Shown piece after piece: positions 16,968 through 25,484 of a stretch of 64,000 nt of DNA (position 1 is its first letter; each line of letters opens with the position of its first letter). The notes under the pieces are model-generated. The model worked only from the letters and a program-made list of their open reading frames with translations. It had not been told where the DNA came from and searched no databases. The position numbers and the translations under genes are program-made. This DNA comes from Pseudovibrio sp. M1P-2-3 (GTDB lineage: Bacteria > Pseudomonadota > Alphaproteobacteria > Rhizobiales > Stappiaceae), in NCBI RefSeq assembly GCF_031501865.1, contig NZ_JARRCW010000001.1:257001-321000 (forward strand), in the 5' to 3' direction.

Positions 16968-17004
16968 AAAGCCGCTTGAAGTGTCACATAACTTCAGCGG
17001 CTTT
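16968..17004 (-). terminator. Hairpin downstream of peptide gene 2
   Basis: AAAGCCGCTTGAAGT (16968-16982) pairs with ACTTCAGCGGCTTT with one bulged base. It lies 110 bases after the stop of the gene at 17115, the same distance as the related GCCGCTGAAGT hairpin after gene 1. No long T-run follows. Confidence 0.5.
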
Positions 17005-17114
17005 ACTTTGGATGTATGTGGTGTGCCGTGTTTACGGGGGCGACTGTTTTGTGTGAAACGGTGCAATGACTATTTGAAGGTAGTTTCCATGACTGAACGG
17101 CAACTCAATTTTTG

Positions 17115-17384
17115 CTAATGGGAGTCGCCTTGCTTGTCCCCTTTTGACTTGTGCTCACTGCTATCATGGTGATCGTCTTTCTTGTCATCATTGTCATGGC
17201 CATTACTGTCGTGCTTGTCGTCCTTATGCTCCTTGTTATCTGCCACTTGTATAAACTGGGATTGAGCAGAATTTTGTAGGGCAGCTTTCTGGTCCAGTAC
17301 AAATGTAGTGGAAGCAAATGTCACGTTAGAGAGGGCAAAAAGAGCTGCTGCGGAAAGGCTTAGGAGACGGCCTGCGGTTCTCAT
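17115..17384 (-). CDS. Secreted small peptide 2 with His/Asp/Lys-rich tail
   Basis: The 89-residue product has a signal peptide (GRLLSLSAAALFALSNVTFAS), then FVLDQKAALQNSAQSQFIQV, and a highly charged tail from about residue 48 with repeated D-K-H-D, D-D-H-H-D and S-E-H-K elements, ending QGDSH. Nine histidines among many acids suggest divalent metal binding after export to the periplasm. The N-terminal half is clearly related to peptide 1 (QNSAQSQF against QNPSSQLL). The tail is different, so the pair shares export and regulation but probably not ligand. Confidence 0.55.
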   Translation of the reverse strand: MRTAGRLLSLSAAALFALSNVTFASTTFVLDQKAALQNSAQSQFIQVADNKEHKDDKHDSNGHDNDDKKDDHHDSSEHKSKGDKQGDSH

Positions 17385-17389
17385 TCCAT

Positions 17390-17452
17390 GTATCCTTGGG
17401 GTTGTTGATAAGACACGTTATGAGAGTAGGTGAGCTGGAAACTCGAAACAAA
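17390..17452 (-). repeat. Conserved 5' leader of peptide gene 2
   Basis: Counterpart of 16838-16905; GAGAGTAGG and ATCCTTG blocks (plus-strand reading) are identical in the two copies. Confidence 0.55.
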
Positions 17453-17640
17453 TCCCCAATGAAATTAAGAATTATAGACCCTTAACAGGAGCGGGCGTGT
17501 TTGGTGTTTTGCAGAAAATTTCCAGTAACCTTCAAAAGGCTGACATGTATCATTGCCGCGTTTTACGCAAAGTTTCATATTTCCAGCGGACGCATTGCCG
17601 CAGCAGGAAGGAAAGAATTGAAATTTTAGAAAAAATATAA

Positions 17641-17663
17641 TATGTATACATAATATATATTAT
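17641..17663. promoter_or_regulatory. Overlapping AT-rich palindromes upstream of nnrS
   Basis: TATGTATACATA (17641-17652) and ATAATATATATTAT (17650-17663) are perfect palindromes about 100 bases before the nnrS start. They may form a regulator site or simply reflect AT-rich sequence. No canonical FNR or NnrR box was found near them. Confidence 0.3.
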
Positions 17664-17760
17664 AGCCTACGGTTCCGGTTATCGGCTGTAAGGGAAGTGT
17701 GCACGCTTTATTCGGCAAAAATAGAAAGCCGGATGGGCCTATTTGAAGGGACTGGTCATC

Positions 17761-18957
17761 ATGAGCAGTACAGCAAGTCTAATGCGCCAATGGACTGGAC
17801 CGGCGCTCTTGAGCTATGGCTTTCGACCATTTTTCTTAGGGGGAGCGCTCTGGGCCTTCATTTCCGCACTCCTCTGGATACCTTTGTTGATGGGAGATAT
17901 TTCCTTACCAATCGCGTGGGACCCAGTGTCATGGCATGCCCATGAGTTCCTTTATGGATACCTGCAGGCGATTGTCGCGGGCTTCTTGTTGACGGCTGTT
18001 CCCAATTGGACGGGGCGTTTACCCATCGTTGGCTGGCCTCTGGGTGTTTTGTTTCTGTGCTGGATTATTGGCCGTTTTGCCGTTCTAACTTCAGCATGGT
18101 GGTCGCCGGAAATTGTTGCCCTAGCGGACCTTATGGCTCCTGCTGCACTGGCTCTGGCCATTGCTCAGGAAATCATAAAGGGCAAAAACTGGCGGAATCT
18201 GATTGTTCTTGGCATGCTGGTTATGTTGATGTTCGGGAACTTGATATTTCACATAGAGGCCAGCAGTGGAGAGTATGCAGCGGGCGGCTATGGTCTGCGC
18301 ATTGGCGTTGGAGCGGCAATTATGATGATTGTTGTAATTGGCGGGCGTATTGTTCCAAGCTTTACACGGAACTGGATGGCGAGATCCAAAATGGAAGCGC
18401 GCCCTGCTGCAATTGGCACCTATGACAAGGTTTCAATGCTAGTTTGCCTGTTCACAGTGCTGATGTGGGTTGTTCAGCCTGATAGCTTGGTGACAACCGC
18501 AGCCCTTCTTATCACAGGCGGCGTTCACACCTATCGCCTGTGGCGCTGGTGTGGCTATCTCACTGGTCGTGAGCCGCTTGTCTGGATTTTGCATGTGGGT
18601 TATGCCTTCGTTCCTCTTGGTGCACTGGCCATGGGGCTTTCCATTTTCTTTCCTGATGTAATTCCGGCAACAGCTGCCCAGCACCTTTGGATGGCTGGGG
18701 CAATTGCGACCATGACACTTGCCGTCATGACCCGCGCCACGCTGGGGCATACCGGGCAGGAGCTCACGGCTGGAGCTGGAACAGTGATCATCTACCTCAC
18801 CATACTGGTCTCCGTGATCGCACGGGTTGTTGCCGGTATTGTCCCAGAGTTTAACATGCAGCTCTACAGTCTGTCCGGCGCGGCATGGTGCCTGTCTTTC
18901 GCCAGTTATGCTGTGGTCTATGGCCCTTCTTTACTGCGATATAGGAAGATGGGGTAA
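17761..18957 (+). CDS. nnrS: NnrS family heme-copper membrane protein
   Basis: A 398-residue protein with about twelve membrane helices and the NnrS marks: LLSYGFRPFFLGGALWA at the N-terminus, DPVSWHAHEFLYGY, GGRIVPSFTRNWM, and MTRATLGHTGQEL. NnrS occurs with denitrification genes and protects against nitric oxide stress. ATG 17761 has GAAGGG about ten bases upstream and starts family homology; an ATG six codons earlier is possible. It is followed three bases later by nnrU on the same strand. Confidence 0.92.
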   Translation: MSSTASLMRQWTGPALLSYGFRPFFLGGALWAFISALLWIPLLMGDISLPIAWDPVSWHAHEFLYGYLQAIVAGFLLTAVPNWTGRLPIVGWPLGVLFLCWIIGRFAVLTSAWWSPEIVALADLMAPAALALAIAQEIIKGKNWRNLIVLGMLVMLMFGNLIFHIEASSGEYAAGGYGLRIGVGAAIMMIVVIGGRIVPSFTRNWMARSKMEARPAAIGTYDKVSMLVCLFTVLMWVVQPDSLVTTAALLITGGVHTYRLWRWCGYLTGREPLVWILHVGYAFVPLGALAMGLSIFFPDVIPATAAQHLWMAGAIATMTLAVMTRATLGHTGQELTAGAGTVIIYLTILVSVIARVVAGIVPEFNMQLYSLSGAAWCLSFASYAVVYGPSLLRYRKMG

Positions 18958-18960
18958 AAC

Positions 18961-19629
18961 GTGGACTGGCTGGAATACATCGCGGCGTTTGGGGCCTTTT
19001 TTGTCCTGCATCAGGTGCCAACGCGGCCACCAATGAAAGCAAGGCTGGTCGCTCTTGTTGGGAGCCGTGGCTTTACGGCTCTTTATTCAGCCCTTTCCCT
19101 CGGCATTTTGTGGTGGCTGTTTGCAGCAGCACAAAGGGCTCCTTATGTGGAAATTTGGCAGTGGCAGCCGTGGCAAAACGGTGTCCCTCTTGTGGCGATG
19201 GCGCTGGTCTGTGTTCTTATTGCTCTGGCTGTGGGCAGGCCGAACCCGTTTTCTTTTGGTGGAGCACAAAACGAGCAATTTAACGTTGAAAAACCCGGCA
19301 TCGTGAAGTGGATGCGCCATCCCCTTCTGGTGGCTCTGGCAATCTGGGCAACCGCCCATATGGTACCAAACGGAGATTTGGCCCATATTCTGGTGTTTGG
19401 CAGCTTTGCAGCTTTTGCCTTGTTGGGTCAGCGCTTGGTTGACCGCAAAAAGCAACGGGAAATGGGCGCTCGCTGGGGCGAGTTACGAGATGCTTTGCAA
19501 AACTCTTCTGTCTCTATAAGCAGTTCTATATTGCCAAGAGTGTCTTTGGGGTTGGGGGCTTTTGCTGGGTTGTTGTGGTTGCATCAATACCTGTTTGGGG
19601 TGTCCCCCATTGCGATCTTTATTTCCTAG
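18961..19629 (+). CDS. nnrU: NnrU family membrane protein
   Basis: The 222-residue protein starts with GTG three bases after the nnrS stop. It has six or so helices and the NnrU/NDR core: the N-terminal AAFGAFFVLHQVPTRPPMKARLVALVGSRGF reading, then a Gly-x-x-Lys-W-x-R-H-P segment (IVKWMRHPLLVALAIWATAH). NnrU genes sit beside nitric oxide or nitrite reductase genes in denitrifiers and belong to the same superfamily as isoprenylcysteine methyltransferase-like proteins. The role here is probably linked to nitrogen-oxide or heme/quinone chemistry; no reductase gene is in the window. Confidence 0.88.
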   Translation: MDWLEYIAAFGAFFVLHQVPTRPPMKARLVALVGSRGFTALYSALSLGILWWLFAAAQRAPYVEIWQWQPWQNGVPLVAMALVCVLIALAVGRPNPFSFGGAQNEQFNVEKPGIVKWMRHPLLVALAIWATAHMVPNGDLAHILVFGSFAAFALLGQRLVDRKKQREMGARWGELRDALQNSSVSISSSILPRVSLGLGAFAGLLWLHQYLFGVSPIAIFIS

Positions 19630-19759
19630 AGCCGTATCTGGAGAGTTTTGCCCTTGTGCATTTGGTGGACATTGCGTCGCATGAGCTCACTCTTAATATG
19701 ACTTGGGCTAAAATATACACTAGGGTTCGCAGTGATCTTCCTAGAACGGAGAAAAATAA

Positions 19760-20284
19760 ATGCACATTGCATATACAATGGCACCGGGCCGTGGTGACAT
19801 GGATCTGATTTTGGAGCAGTCCGCTGCACTTTTGGAAACAAAAGGCGTGCGTACCTGTGGTACCGTACAGATCAACAGTGACCGCGAAAACTGTCATGCC
19901 TGCGATATGGATGTGAAAGTTCTTCCCAATGGCCCTGTCATTCGAATTTCCCAGAGCCTTGGACAGGATTCGCAAGGATGCAGGCTAAACCCTTCCGCTT
20001 TGGAAGAGGCTGTTGGCTATTCTAGGAGCCGATTGGATCAAGGCGTTGATGTGCTAATCATCAATAAATTCGGAAAGCATGAAGCCGAGGGCAGGGGATT
20101 TCGAGAGTTGATCGGGGAAGCTCTTGCCATGGAGATTCCGGTTTTGGTTGGTGTGAATGAGCTGAACCTACCCGCCTTTTTGGAATACACCGCTGGTATT
20201 GCTGTAAAAGTATCTCCCGAGCCTGAAAAAATTGCTGATTGGCTGGATGGATGCCTGAAATCAGAAAAAGAGCAGGTGGCCTAG
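19760..20284 (+). CDS. DUF2478 family protein
   Basis: The 174-residue soluble protein fits DUF2478: an N-terminal strand and loop (IAYTMAPGRGDMD), a cysteine-containing hairpin (RENCHACDMDVKVLPNGP), SQSLGQDSQGCRLNP, and DVLIINKFGKHEAEGRGFRELI, which resembles the Walker B and following helix of THEP1-like nucleotide-binding proteins. DUF2478 genes often lie near molybdate transport or nitrogen-oxide genes, and this one follows nnrS-nnrU after 130 bases. The function is unknown; a nucleotide-dependent role with molybdenum cofactor enzymes is a guess from context. Confidence 0.75.
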   Translation: MHIAYTMAPGRGDMDLILEQSAALLETKGVRTCGTVQINSDRENCHACDMDVKVLPNGPVIRISQSLGQDSQGCRLNPSALEEAVGYSRSRLDQGVDVLIINKFGKHEAEGRGFRELIGEALAMEIPVLVGVNELNLPAFLEYTAGIAVKVSPEPEKIADWLDGCLKSEKEQVA

Positions 20285-20311
20285 CGCACCCCCTTATCGC
20301 AAAAATGGGGG

Positions 20312-21190
20312 CTAGAAGTCTTTACCAAGAAAACGGTAGAAGTCCTGTCCCGCATTTTGCAGCATGCAGAACAGGTCATGCCCGCATGAGGTGCTTATAT
20401 ACTCAACTTCTGCGCCTTGACCTTTTAAGAGCTCTACAAAGTTCTCGTTGGGCTCTTTCAGTTCGCCTGTCACGATGAAAAACTGAGGCGGCTCTTGGGT
20501 TGAAGTAAAAGAGCCTTTCCACGGCGACCAGCTGTTAAAATACGCAGTGCCCCCAAAGATTGATCGGGCAATTTTTCTCCGGTTTTCATAAAGACTATCC
20601 CACGTATGGATGGCCCCGTCCCAGATAACCACTTTATTGAAACAATCCGGCTTTTTAAATGCAGTGATAGCAGCCCCGAACCCACCCATGGAAAAGCCGG
20701 AGAGGGCGCGCCCTTCTCTTTTTGCAATGGTCTTGTAAGTACTCTCCACATGGGGGATCAGAATATCCATGAACTTGGAATAGGCCTGACTTTGACCATC
20801 TACTGAATCGACCCACATGGAAAAGCGGGTTTTGTCAATGGGAGCCACAATGATGTGAGGGTGCGTACTGCCTTGTCTGACTGCATTTTCCTGCTGTTTG
20901 GCGAGGCGGTTGCAATCCAGCTCCACCCAATTGCGTATAACTCCGGCCCCATGAAGGTGATAGAGAACAGGATACTCCTCGTCACCGTCTTCATAACCGG
21001 GTGGTATGTAAATTACGTAGCTGTATGTTTGGCCCTGTGCTGTCATCAGGTTAAATGTTTCCATCTTCCCTTTGATCGGGGCACTGGCATTGACAATGTA
21101 GGGCCAGATGAAATGAAGGGGAAATTTGCTCTTGAAGAGATCAAGAAGTTTATTGATGTGCCCGTTTGGTTTTGCTGCAACGTCAACCAT
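20312..21190 (-). CDS. Esterase D/enterochelin-esterase-like alpha/beta hydrolase
   Basis: A 292-residue alpha/beta hydrolase: YSYVIYIPPGYEDGDEEYPV and LYHLHGAG form the first strands and oxyanion region; the nucleophile Ser lies in SGFSMGGFGA; Asp and His follow in the last third (HDLFCML near the end). It belongs to the putative esterase family (PF00756) that includes feruloyl and enterochelin esterases. No signal peptide is convincing from the start at 21190, so it is probably cytoplasmic. It converges on the DUF2478 gene. Confidence 0.78.
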   Translation of the reverse strand: MVDVAAKPNGHINKLLDLFKSKFPLHFIWPYIVNASAPIKGKMETFNLMTAQGQTYSYVIYIPPGYEDGDEEYPVLYHLHGAGVIRNWVELDCNRLAKQQENAVRQGSTHPHIIVAPIDKTRFSMWVDSVDGQSQAYSKFMDILIPHVESTYKTIAKREGRALSGFSMGGFGAAITAFKKPDCFNKVVIWDGAIHTWDSLYENRRKIARSIFGGTAYFNSWSPWKGSFTSTQEPPQFFIVTGELKEPNENFVELLKGQGAEVEYISTSCGHDLFCMLQNAGQDFYRFLGKDF

Positions 21191-21372
21191 AAAAACTCTT
21201 TGCCCCAACGACTTTGATGAATGGTAATTGTAAGCACAGATTACTCTAAACCCAGAAGAAAAGTGTAAACATAAATACATATCTATGCTCTTCTCAATGT
21301 GAGGTTGAGTGTGCTGAGGGCTTAATTGAGAGCCTTGAAAAGCCTTGGGTTTCCCCTATAAAAGCGGTGATA

Positions 21373-22074
21373 ATGTTTTCGGAGTATGCAGTGCCTAACA
21401 AGAGTGATCACAAGGTCTATAGGGTCGGGAATTACGTGAATAAAGGTGGTTTTCGCCAGTCATGGGAGTGTGCTGACGATGACACTAAGCTCTTAAAGTT
21501 TGATGGAAAAACCCCGCGCCCCCCTCGAAAGAATCGTGGACTTAAAAGGCTTCGGAGAGAGTTTCGCAATAAGCTGGGACTGGGAACCAGGCACTTGAGC
21601 GGCAACCATGATGAAATTATGGGTTGGCGTGTGCTCGAGGATAAGGGGCTTGCAGGTCACCGCTATTTCACAAAAGTCTACGGAATGGTGGAGACGGATC
21701 GGGGCCCTGCACTCATGATTGAGCGGATTACGAACTTTTGGAACAGCGATACCAAAACCATTCGCCAATATCTCAGGAAGCACAAAAATATTCAAAATCC
21801 AGAGCTCAGAGAGGCATTGACAAAGTACTTCGATGTTTTGAGAGAGCACAAACTGGCAGCTTTTGCCGACCGCCCCGAGAATATTGCTATTGTGGTGGAT
21901 GAAAATGGCAAGCTCTACTGCAAGAGCTTCGATGTGAAGCCCTATTATAATCACCACCTTATTCCGATCTATGAAATTAAACTCTTTAAAAACATCCGTA
22001 CGCAGCGGCGCCTGAAACGGCACCTAGAAATCTTGCTGGATAAAAATTACGCGGTAGGCAAGGGAAAGCTCTGA
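21373..22074 (+). CDS. YrbL-like (PhoP-regulated kinase-fold) protein
   Basis: The 233-residue product resembles the YrbL family: an N-terminal hairpin with a Gly-rich turn (YRVGNYVNKGGFRQSWECADDD), LLKFDGK with a possible kinase Lys, then GRPALMIERITNF-like (residues 116-126 read GPALMIERITN), and FADRPENIAIVVDENGKLYCKSFD, which corresponds to a catalytic-loop and metal-site pattern of small eukaryotic-like kinases. GTG 21367 is an alternative start. Target unknown; relatives may act on lipopolysaccharide or envelope components. Confidence 0.65.
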   Translation: MFSEYAVPNKSDHKVYRVGNYVNKGGFRQSWECADDDTKLLKFDGKTPRPPRKNRGLKRLRREFRNKLGLGTRHLSGNHDEIMGWRVLEDKGLAGHRYFTKVYGMVETDRGPALMIERITNFWNSDTKTIRQYLRKHKNIQNPELREALTKYFDVLREHKLAAFADRPENIAIVVDENGKLYCKSFDVKPYYNHHLIPIYEIKLFKNIRTQRRLKRHLEILLDKNYAVGKGKL

Positions 22075-22200
22075 TTGCAGAAAACTGCATTCGATTTGAC
22101 ACGATCCCGAAAGCCCCTAGTCTGCTCTGCTCGGTAAACTAGCGATTCGCACACCTTATACTGTGTCCTTCCAGATAGAATTGAGGACTCGGAGGCTTTC

Positions 22201-23046
22201 TTGGAATTTTATGTTTTTGTTGCGGTTATTGCGGCTGCTTTTCTTCATGCCCTTTGGAATTCTCTGGTTAAAGGGGGGAGTGACAAGTATCTGGGCATGA
22301 GCGCGGTAGTTTTGGGGCATGTGCCCTTTGCCTTGCTGGCTCTGTTGTTTGTACCGCTACCGGCCCTGGAGAGTATTCCCTATATCCTCGCGGGAATCGT
22401 GCTCCACACCGGCTATCAGATTTTCCTGCTCTATTCCTACAAGCTAGGGGATTTAACCCAAGTTTACCCTATGGCACGTGGAACAGCGCCCCTGTTGGTG
22501 GCTGGTGTTTCGGTATTGTTTCTTGGTGAGGTGCTTGCGGGGCTGGAGCTTTTGGCAGTCTTTACCATTGCAGCAGGCATTTTGAGTATTTCATTGGAGC
22601 GCAAGCGCAGCGGAGCACGCAATAACGGAGCTTCAATTTTGGCCTTTATAACAGGGTGTTTTATTGCATCTTATTCTCTTATTGATGGTATGGGGGCCCG
22701 CATCTCCGGAAACTCGCTGAGCTTTTACTCTATCCTGTCTCTGGGAAATTCCCTGCTATTTTTCTTAATCATGCTTTACCGCAATCCATTGGTGCTGAAG
22801 CGGTTGGTACTGCATAATAAACTCTTATTTCTGGGGAGTGGGTTGGCGTCATATGTAGCCTATGCGCTTGTCATTTGGGCATTTACCCTTGCCCCGATTG
22901 CTCTGGTGACTGCACTACGTGAAACAAGTATTATTTTTGCGCTGGTGATTGGTACCTTTGTGCTCAAAGAAAGCATTAGTGTTTGGCGGGTTTTCTCGAC
23001 CATGATGACCTTAATGGGCGCGGCTCTTCTACGCTTTGCAAAGTGA
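22201..23046 (+). CDS. EamA-family (DMT superfamily) transporter
   Basis: The 281-residue protein has ten membrane helices in two EamA repeats of about 135 residues. FLHALWNSLVKGG near the N-terminus and YKLGDLTQVYPMARGTAPLLVA in the first repeat, with ALRETSIIFALVIGTFVLKE in the second, are typical of drug/metabolite exporters. The TTG start is supported by GGAGG six bases upstream, and no in-frame ATG is near. It is likely to export a small metabolite. A metallophosphoesterase gene begins 56 bases downstream. Confidence 0.85.
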   Translation: MEFYVFVAVIAAAFLHALWNSLVKGGSDKYLGMSAVVLGHVPFALLALLFVPLPALESIPYILAGIVLHTGYQIFLLYSYKLGDLTQVYPMARGTAPLLVAGVSVLFLGEVLAGLELLAVFTIAAGILSISLERKRSGARNNGASILAFITGCFIASYSLIDGMGARISGNSLSFYSILSLGNSLLFFLIMLYRNPLVLKRLVLHNKLLFLGSGLASYVAYALVIWAFTLAPIALVTALRETSIIFALVIGTFVLKESISVWRVFSTMMTLMGAALLRFAK

Positions 23047-23101
23047 CGGAAATACTGTATTTCCGCTCTCAAGACTTACTGTAAGTGCCAAGAGGTATCC
23101 C

Positions 23102-23701
23102 ATGCGTATTCTGGGTTTTAGCGACCTTCATCGTAAGCAAGATGTTGCCTATTCCATTGTAGAGGAAAGTGCTCAAGCGGACGTTGTTGTTGGAGCGGGA
23201 GATTTTGCCCATAAAGGTATTGGCCTTCTGGATACGCTCGAGATTTTGAAAGGGTGCCGGGTCCCTGTTGTTCTGGTTTCGGGAAATCATGATCGTGAAC
23301 ACGAACTGAAAGAGTTTTGTGCAGGTTGGGAGTTAGGGCACTTTCTGCACGGTACAGGTGTAGAGCTGGAAGGCCATTTCTTTTTTGGTTTGGGAAAAGA
23401 AGTGCCCAAGCAGATGGACAAGAATCATGGAGAGGCGATGAGCGAAGAGGTGGCAGAGGCGCTGCTCTCTTCGTGTCCGCGTGGCTCCGTTCTGGTAACC
23501 CACACGCCGCCCTATGGCATTGCGGACCTGCATAAAGATGGTTCTCATGGGGGCAGTGTTTCAGTACATGATGCCGTAAAGAGCACACAACCGGTGTTGA
23601 ACCTGTGTGGCCATGTTCATTTTGCATGGGGCCAAACAGGCCGCATTGGGGAAACTCTCGTGCACAACATGGGGCCTAAGCTAAACTGGTTTGAGGTTTA
23701 A
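23102..23701 (+). CDS. Calcineurin-like metallophosphoesterase
   Basis: A compact 199-residue phosphoesterase with all five metal motifs in order: FSDLHRK (D-x-H), VVGAGDFAHKG (GD), VSGNHDRE (GNHD), VTHTPPYG (H), and LCGHVHFAWG (GHxH). The fold cleaves phosphomonoesters or diesters with two metals; small members act on nucleotides or unknown substrates. ATG 23102 has AAGAGG upstream. It may be co-transcribed with the EamA transporter gene. Confidence 0.87.
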   Translation: MRILGFSDLHRKQDVAYSIVEESAQADVVVGAGDFAHKGIGLLDTLEILKGCRVPVVLVSGNHDREHELKEFCAGWELGHFLHGTGVELEGHFFFGLGKEVPKQMDKNHGEAMSEEVAEALLSSCPRGSVLVTHTPPYGIADLHKDGSHGGSVSVHDAVKSTQPVLNLCGHVHFAWGQTGRIGETLVHNMGPKLNWFEV

Positions 23702-23732
23702 CGGCCACATATAATCCGGAGATCGGTAGTTT

Positions 23733-23873
23733 TCAGCGAGAAGCGTGAGTGCCACGTCGTCCTTTTACACGTTGGCTGGTCCGCTGCTGTGTGTCTTTTC
23801 CGCCATCTTTGCGCCAGTGGGTGACAATGGTGATAATGGCAAGGATGGCCATAACGCAGAGAAATTCAATCAT
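23733..23873 (-). CDS. 46-residue single-pass membrane peptide
   Basis: This short gene reads ATG 23873 to TGA 23733 on the minus strand. An excellent SD, GGGGGAG (23881-23887), lies seven bases upstream of the start. The peptide begins IEFLCVMAILAIITIVTHW, one membrane helix, followed by a basic Lys/Arg/Gln-rich tail (about eight positive charges) that should stay in the cytoplasm. The architecture is that of many small bacterial membrane proteins. I do not recognise the family. It is convergent with the phosphoesterase gene. Confidence 0.5.
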   Translation of the reverse strand: MIEFLCVMAILAIITIVTHWRKDGGKDTQQRTSQRVKGRRGTHASR

Positions 23874-23931
23874 TGTCTATCTCCCCCCAAATATATGCAG
23901 CCATAGAACATTAGACTATATGCACGTATAA

Positions 23932-24360
23932 ATACATACCCATAATATATGGGGCCTATAATTGCGCGTGTTCCTTCCTTAAATCATTGATTGATCTTGG
24001 ATGTAGTCTTTACTAGTCTAGCTGCATGATAGAGTTCCATCAGCATAACCGAGCTACGATTCGCTCCGTTTCCCCCCATATTCACGCAGGGCCTGCATGC
24101 GGACGATTTAGATTCTAGTGTGTAATTAACACGCTACAGTGCGCATGATCCGTTTGCGGAACGCCTCAAATTTTCCAAAGCTATCAAGATAAAGTCCAGC
24201 GTGAGCCCGCCTTGAGACACTGAGTAGGAAATACCTTTGTCGGCACTTGGAAAATTCATGGTTCACCACTGGAAAGCCGCTGTAAACCTGCTAAAAGACA
24301 CTCCACGAATTCGTTATTATCGCTTGGCTTTTAAAGCCTGCTGCAAACCTTTGAGGGATT
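23932..24360. other. Gene-free region upstream of pheST
   Basis: No gene of credible length or start site is visible on either strand. The region presumably carries the pheS promoter on plus and the promoter of the small peptide on minus. I looked for a phenylalanine-rich leader peptide of the pheM type and for a tRNA-like fold and found neither. Confidence 0.4.
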
Positions 24361-25443
24361 ATGTCCGACCTCGAAATACTTGAAGCTGATATCAACACCG
24401 CTATTGCCGGTGCTGACAGCGAAGCTGCGCTTGAAGATGTGCGCGTGGCGTCCCTTGGTAAAAAGGGTTCCGTTTCTGAGAAAATGAAGACGCTCGGCAA
24501 AATGACGCCGGAAGAGCGTAAGGAAATGGGGCCGGCACTCAACGGCCTGAAAAACCGTGTTGCCGATGCCATTGCTGCTCGTAAAACCGTGCTTAAGGAA
24601 GAAACCCTGAATGCACGCTTGAAAAGCGAAACCATTGATGTGACACAGCCGCTGCGTGCTGCGCCTACGGAAATGGGCCACATTCACCCGATCTCTCAAG
24701 TGGTGGACGAGATTACCGCCATTTTTGCAGATATGGGCTTTTCTGTTGCCGAAGGGCCGGACGTTGAAACGGATGAGCTGAACTTTACAGCATTGAACTT
24801 TCCCGAAGGGCATCCAGCGCGTGAAATGCACGACACGTTCTTCTTCAATGAAAACGAAGAGGGTGAGCGCAAGTTGCTGCGTACGCACACTTCTCCAGTG
24901 CAGGTTCGCACCATGCGCACACAGGAGCCACCGCTGCGCATTATCATTCCGGGCCGCACATACCGCTGTGACAGTGACCAGACGCACACGCCCATGTTCC
25001 ACCAGTTGGAAGGTCTTGTCATCGATAAAGCCAGCCACATTGGGCATCTGAAGGGCACCCTGCAGGAATTCCTCAAGGCATTCTTCGAGGTGGATGATGT
25101 GAAGTTGCGCTTGCGCCCAAGCTTCTTCCCGTTCACCGAGCCTTCCATGGAAGTGGACGTGCAGTGTGACCGCTCGGGCGGTGAAGTGAAAATCGGTCAA
25201 GGCTCCGACTGGATGGAAATTCTGGGTTCGGGCATGGTGCATCCGAATGTCCTGCGTAATTGTGGCCTCGACCCTGACGTCTACCAAGGCTTTGCCTGGG
25301 GCATCGGTATCGACCGCCTTGCCATGCTGAAATACGGCATGCCAGATTTGCGTGCGTTCTTTGATGGCGATGTACGCTGGATCAAGCACTATGGTTTCCG
25401 CCCTCTGGACATGCCAACTCTGTTGGCTGGCCTTTCCAAGTAA
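24361..25443 (+). CDS. pheS: Phenylalanyl-tRNA synthetase alpha subunit
   Basis: The 360-residue class II synthetase subunit has the N-terminal coiled coil (about 1-90), then [19 protein letters not shown], the motif-2 region [14 protein letters not shown] and [21 protein letters not shown], and motif 3 [14 protein letters not shown]. It forms an alpha2beta2 tetramer with PheT and charges tRNA-Phe. pheT follows after 41 bases in the same operon. Confidence 0.97.
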   Translation: MSDLEILEADINTAIAGADSEAALEDVRVASLGKKGSVSEKMKTLGKMTPEERKEMGPALNGLKNRVADAIAARKTVLKEETLNARLKSETIDVTQPLRAAPTEMGHIHPISQVVDEITAIFADMGFSVAEGPDVETDELNFTALNFPEGHPAREMHDTFFFNENEEGERKLLRTHTSPVQVRTMRTQEPPLRIIIPGRTYRCDSDQTHTPMFHQLEGLVIDKASHIGHLKGTLQEFLKAFFEVDDVKLRLRPSFFPFTEPSMEVDVQCDRSGGEVKIGQGSDWMEILGSGMVHPNVLRNCGLDPDVYQGFAWGIGIDRLAMLKYGMPDLRAFFDGDVRWIKHYGFRPLDMPTLLAGLSK

Positions 25444-25484
25444 TTCGCGGTCCTTCCGCTGCCTAGATAAAGAAGAGCAGATCA

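Noticed and set aside
23932-24360. Search for a phenylalanine leader before pheS
   Set aside because: Short frames contain scattered Phe only and no terminator hairpin is present.
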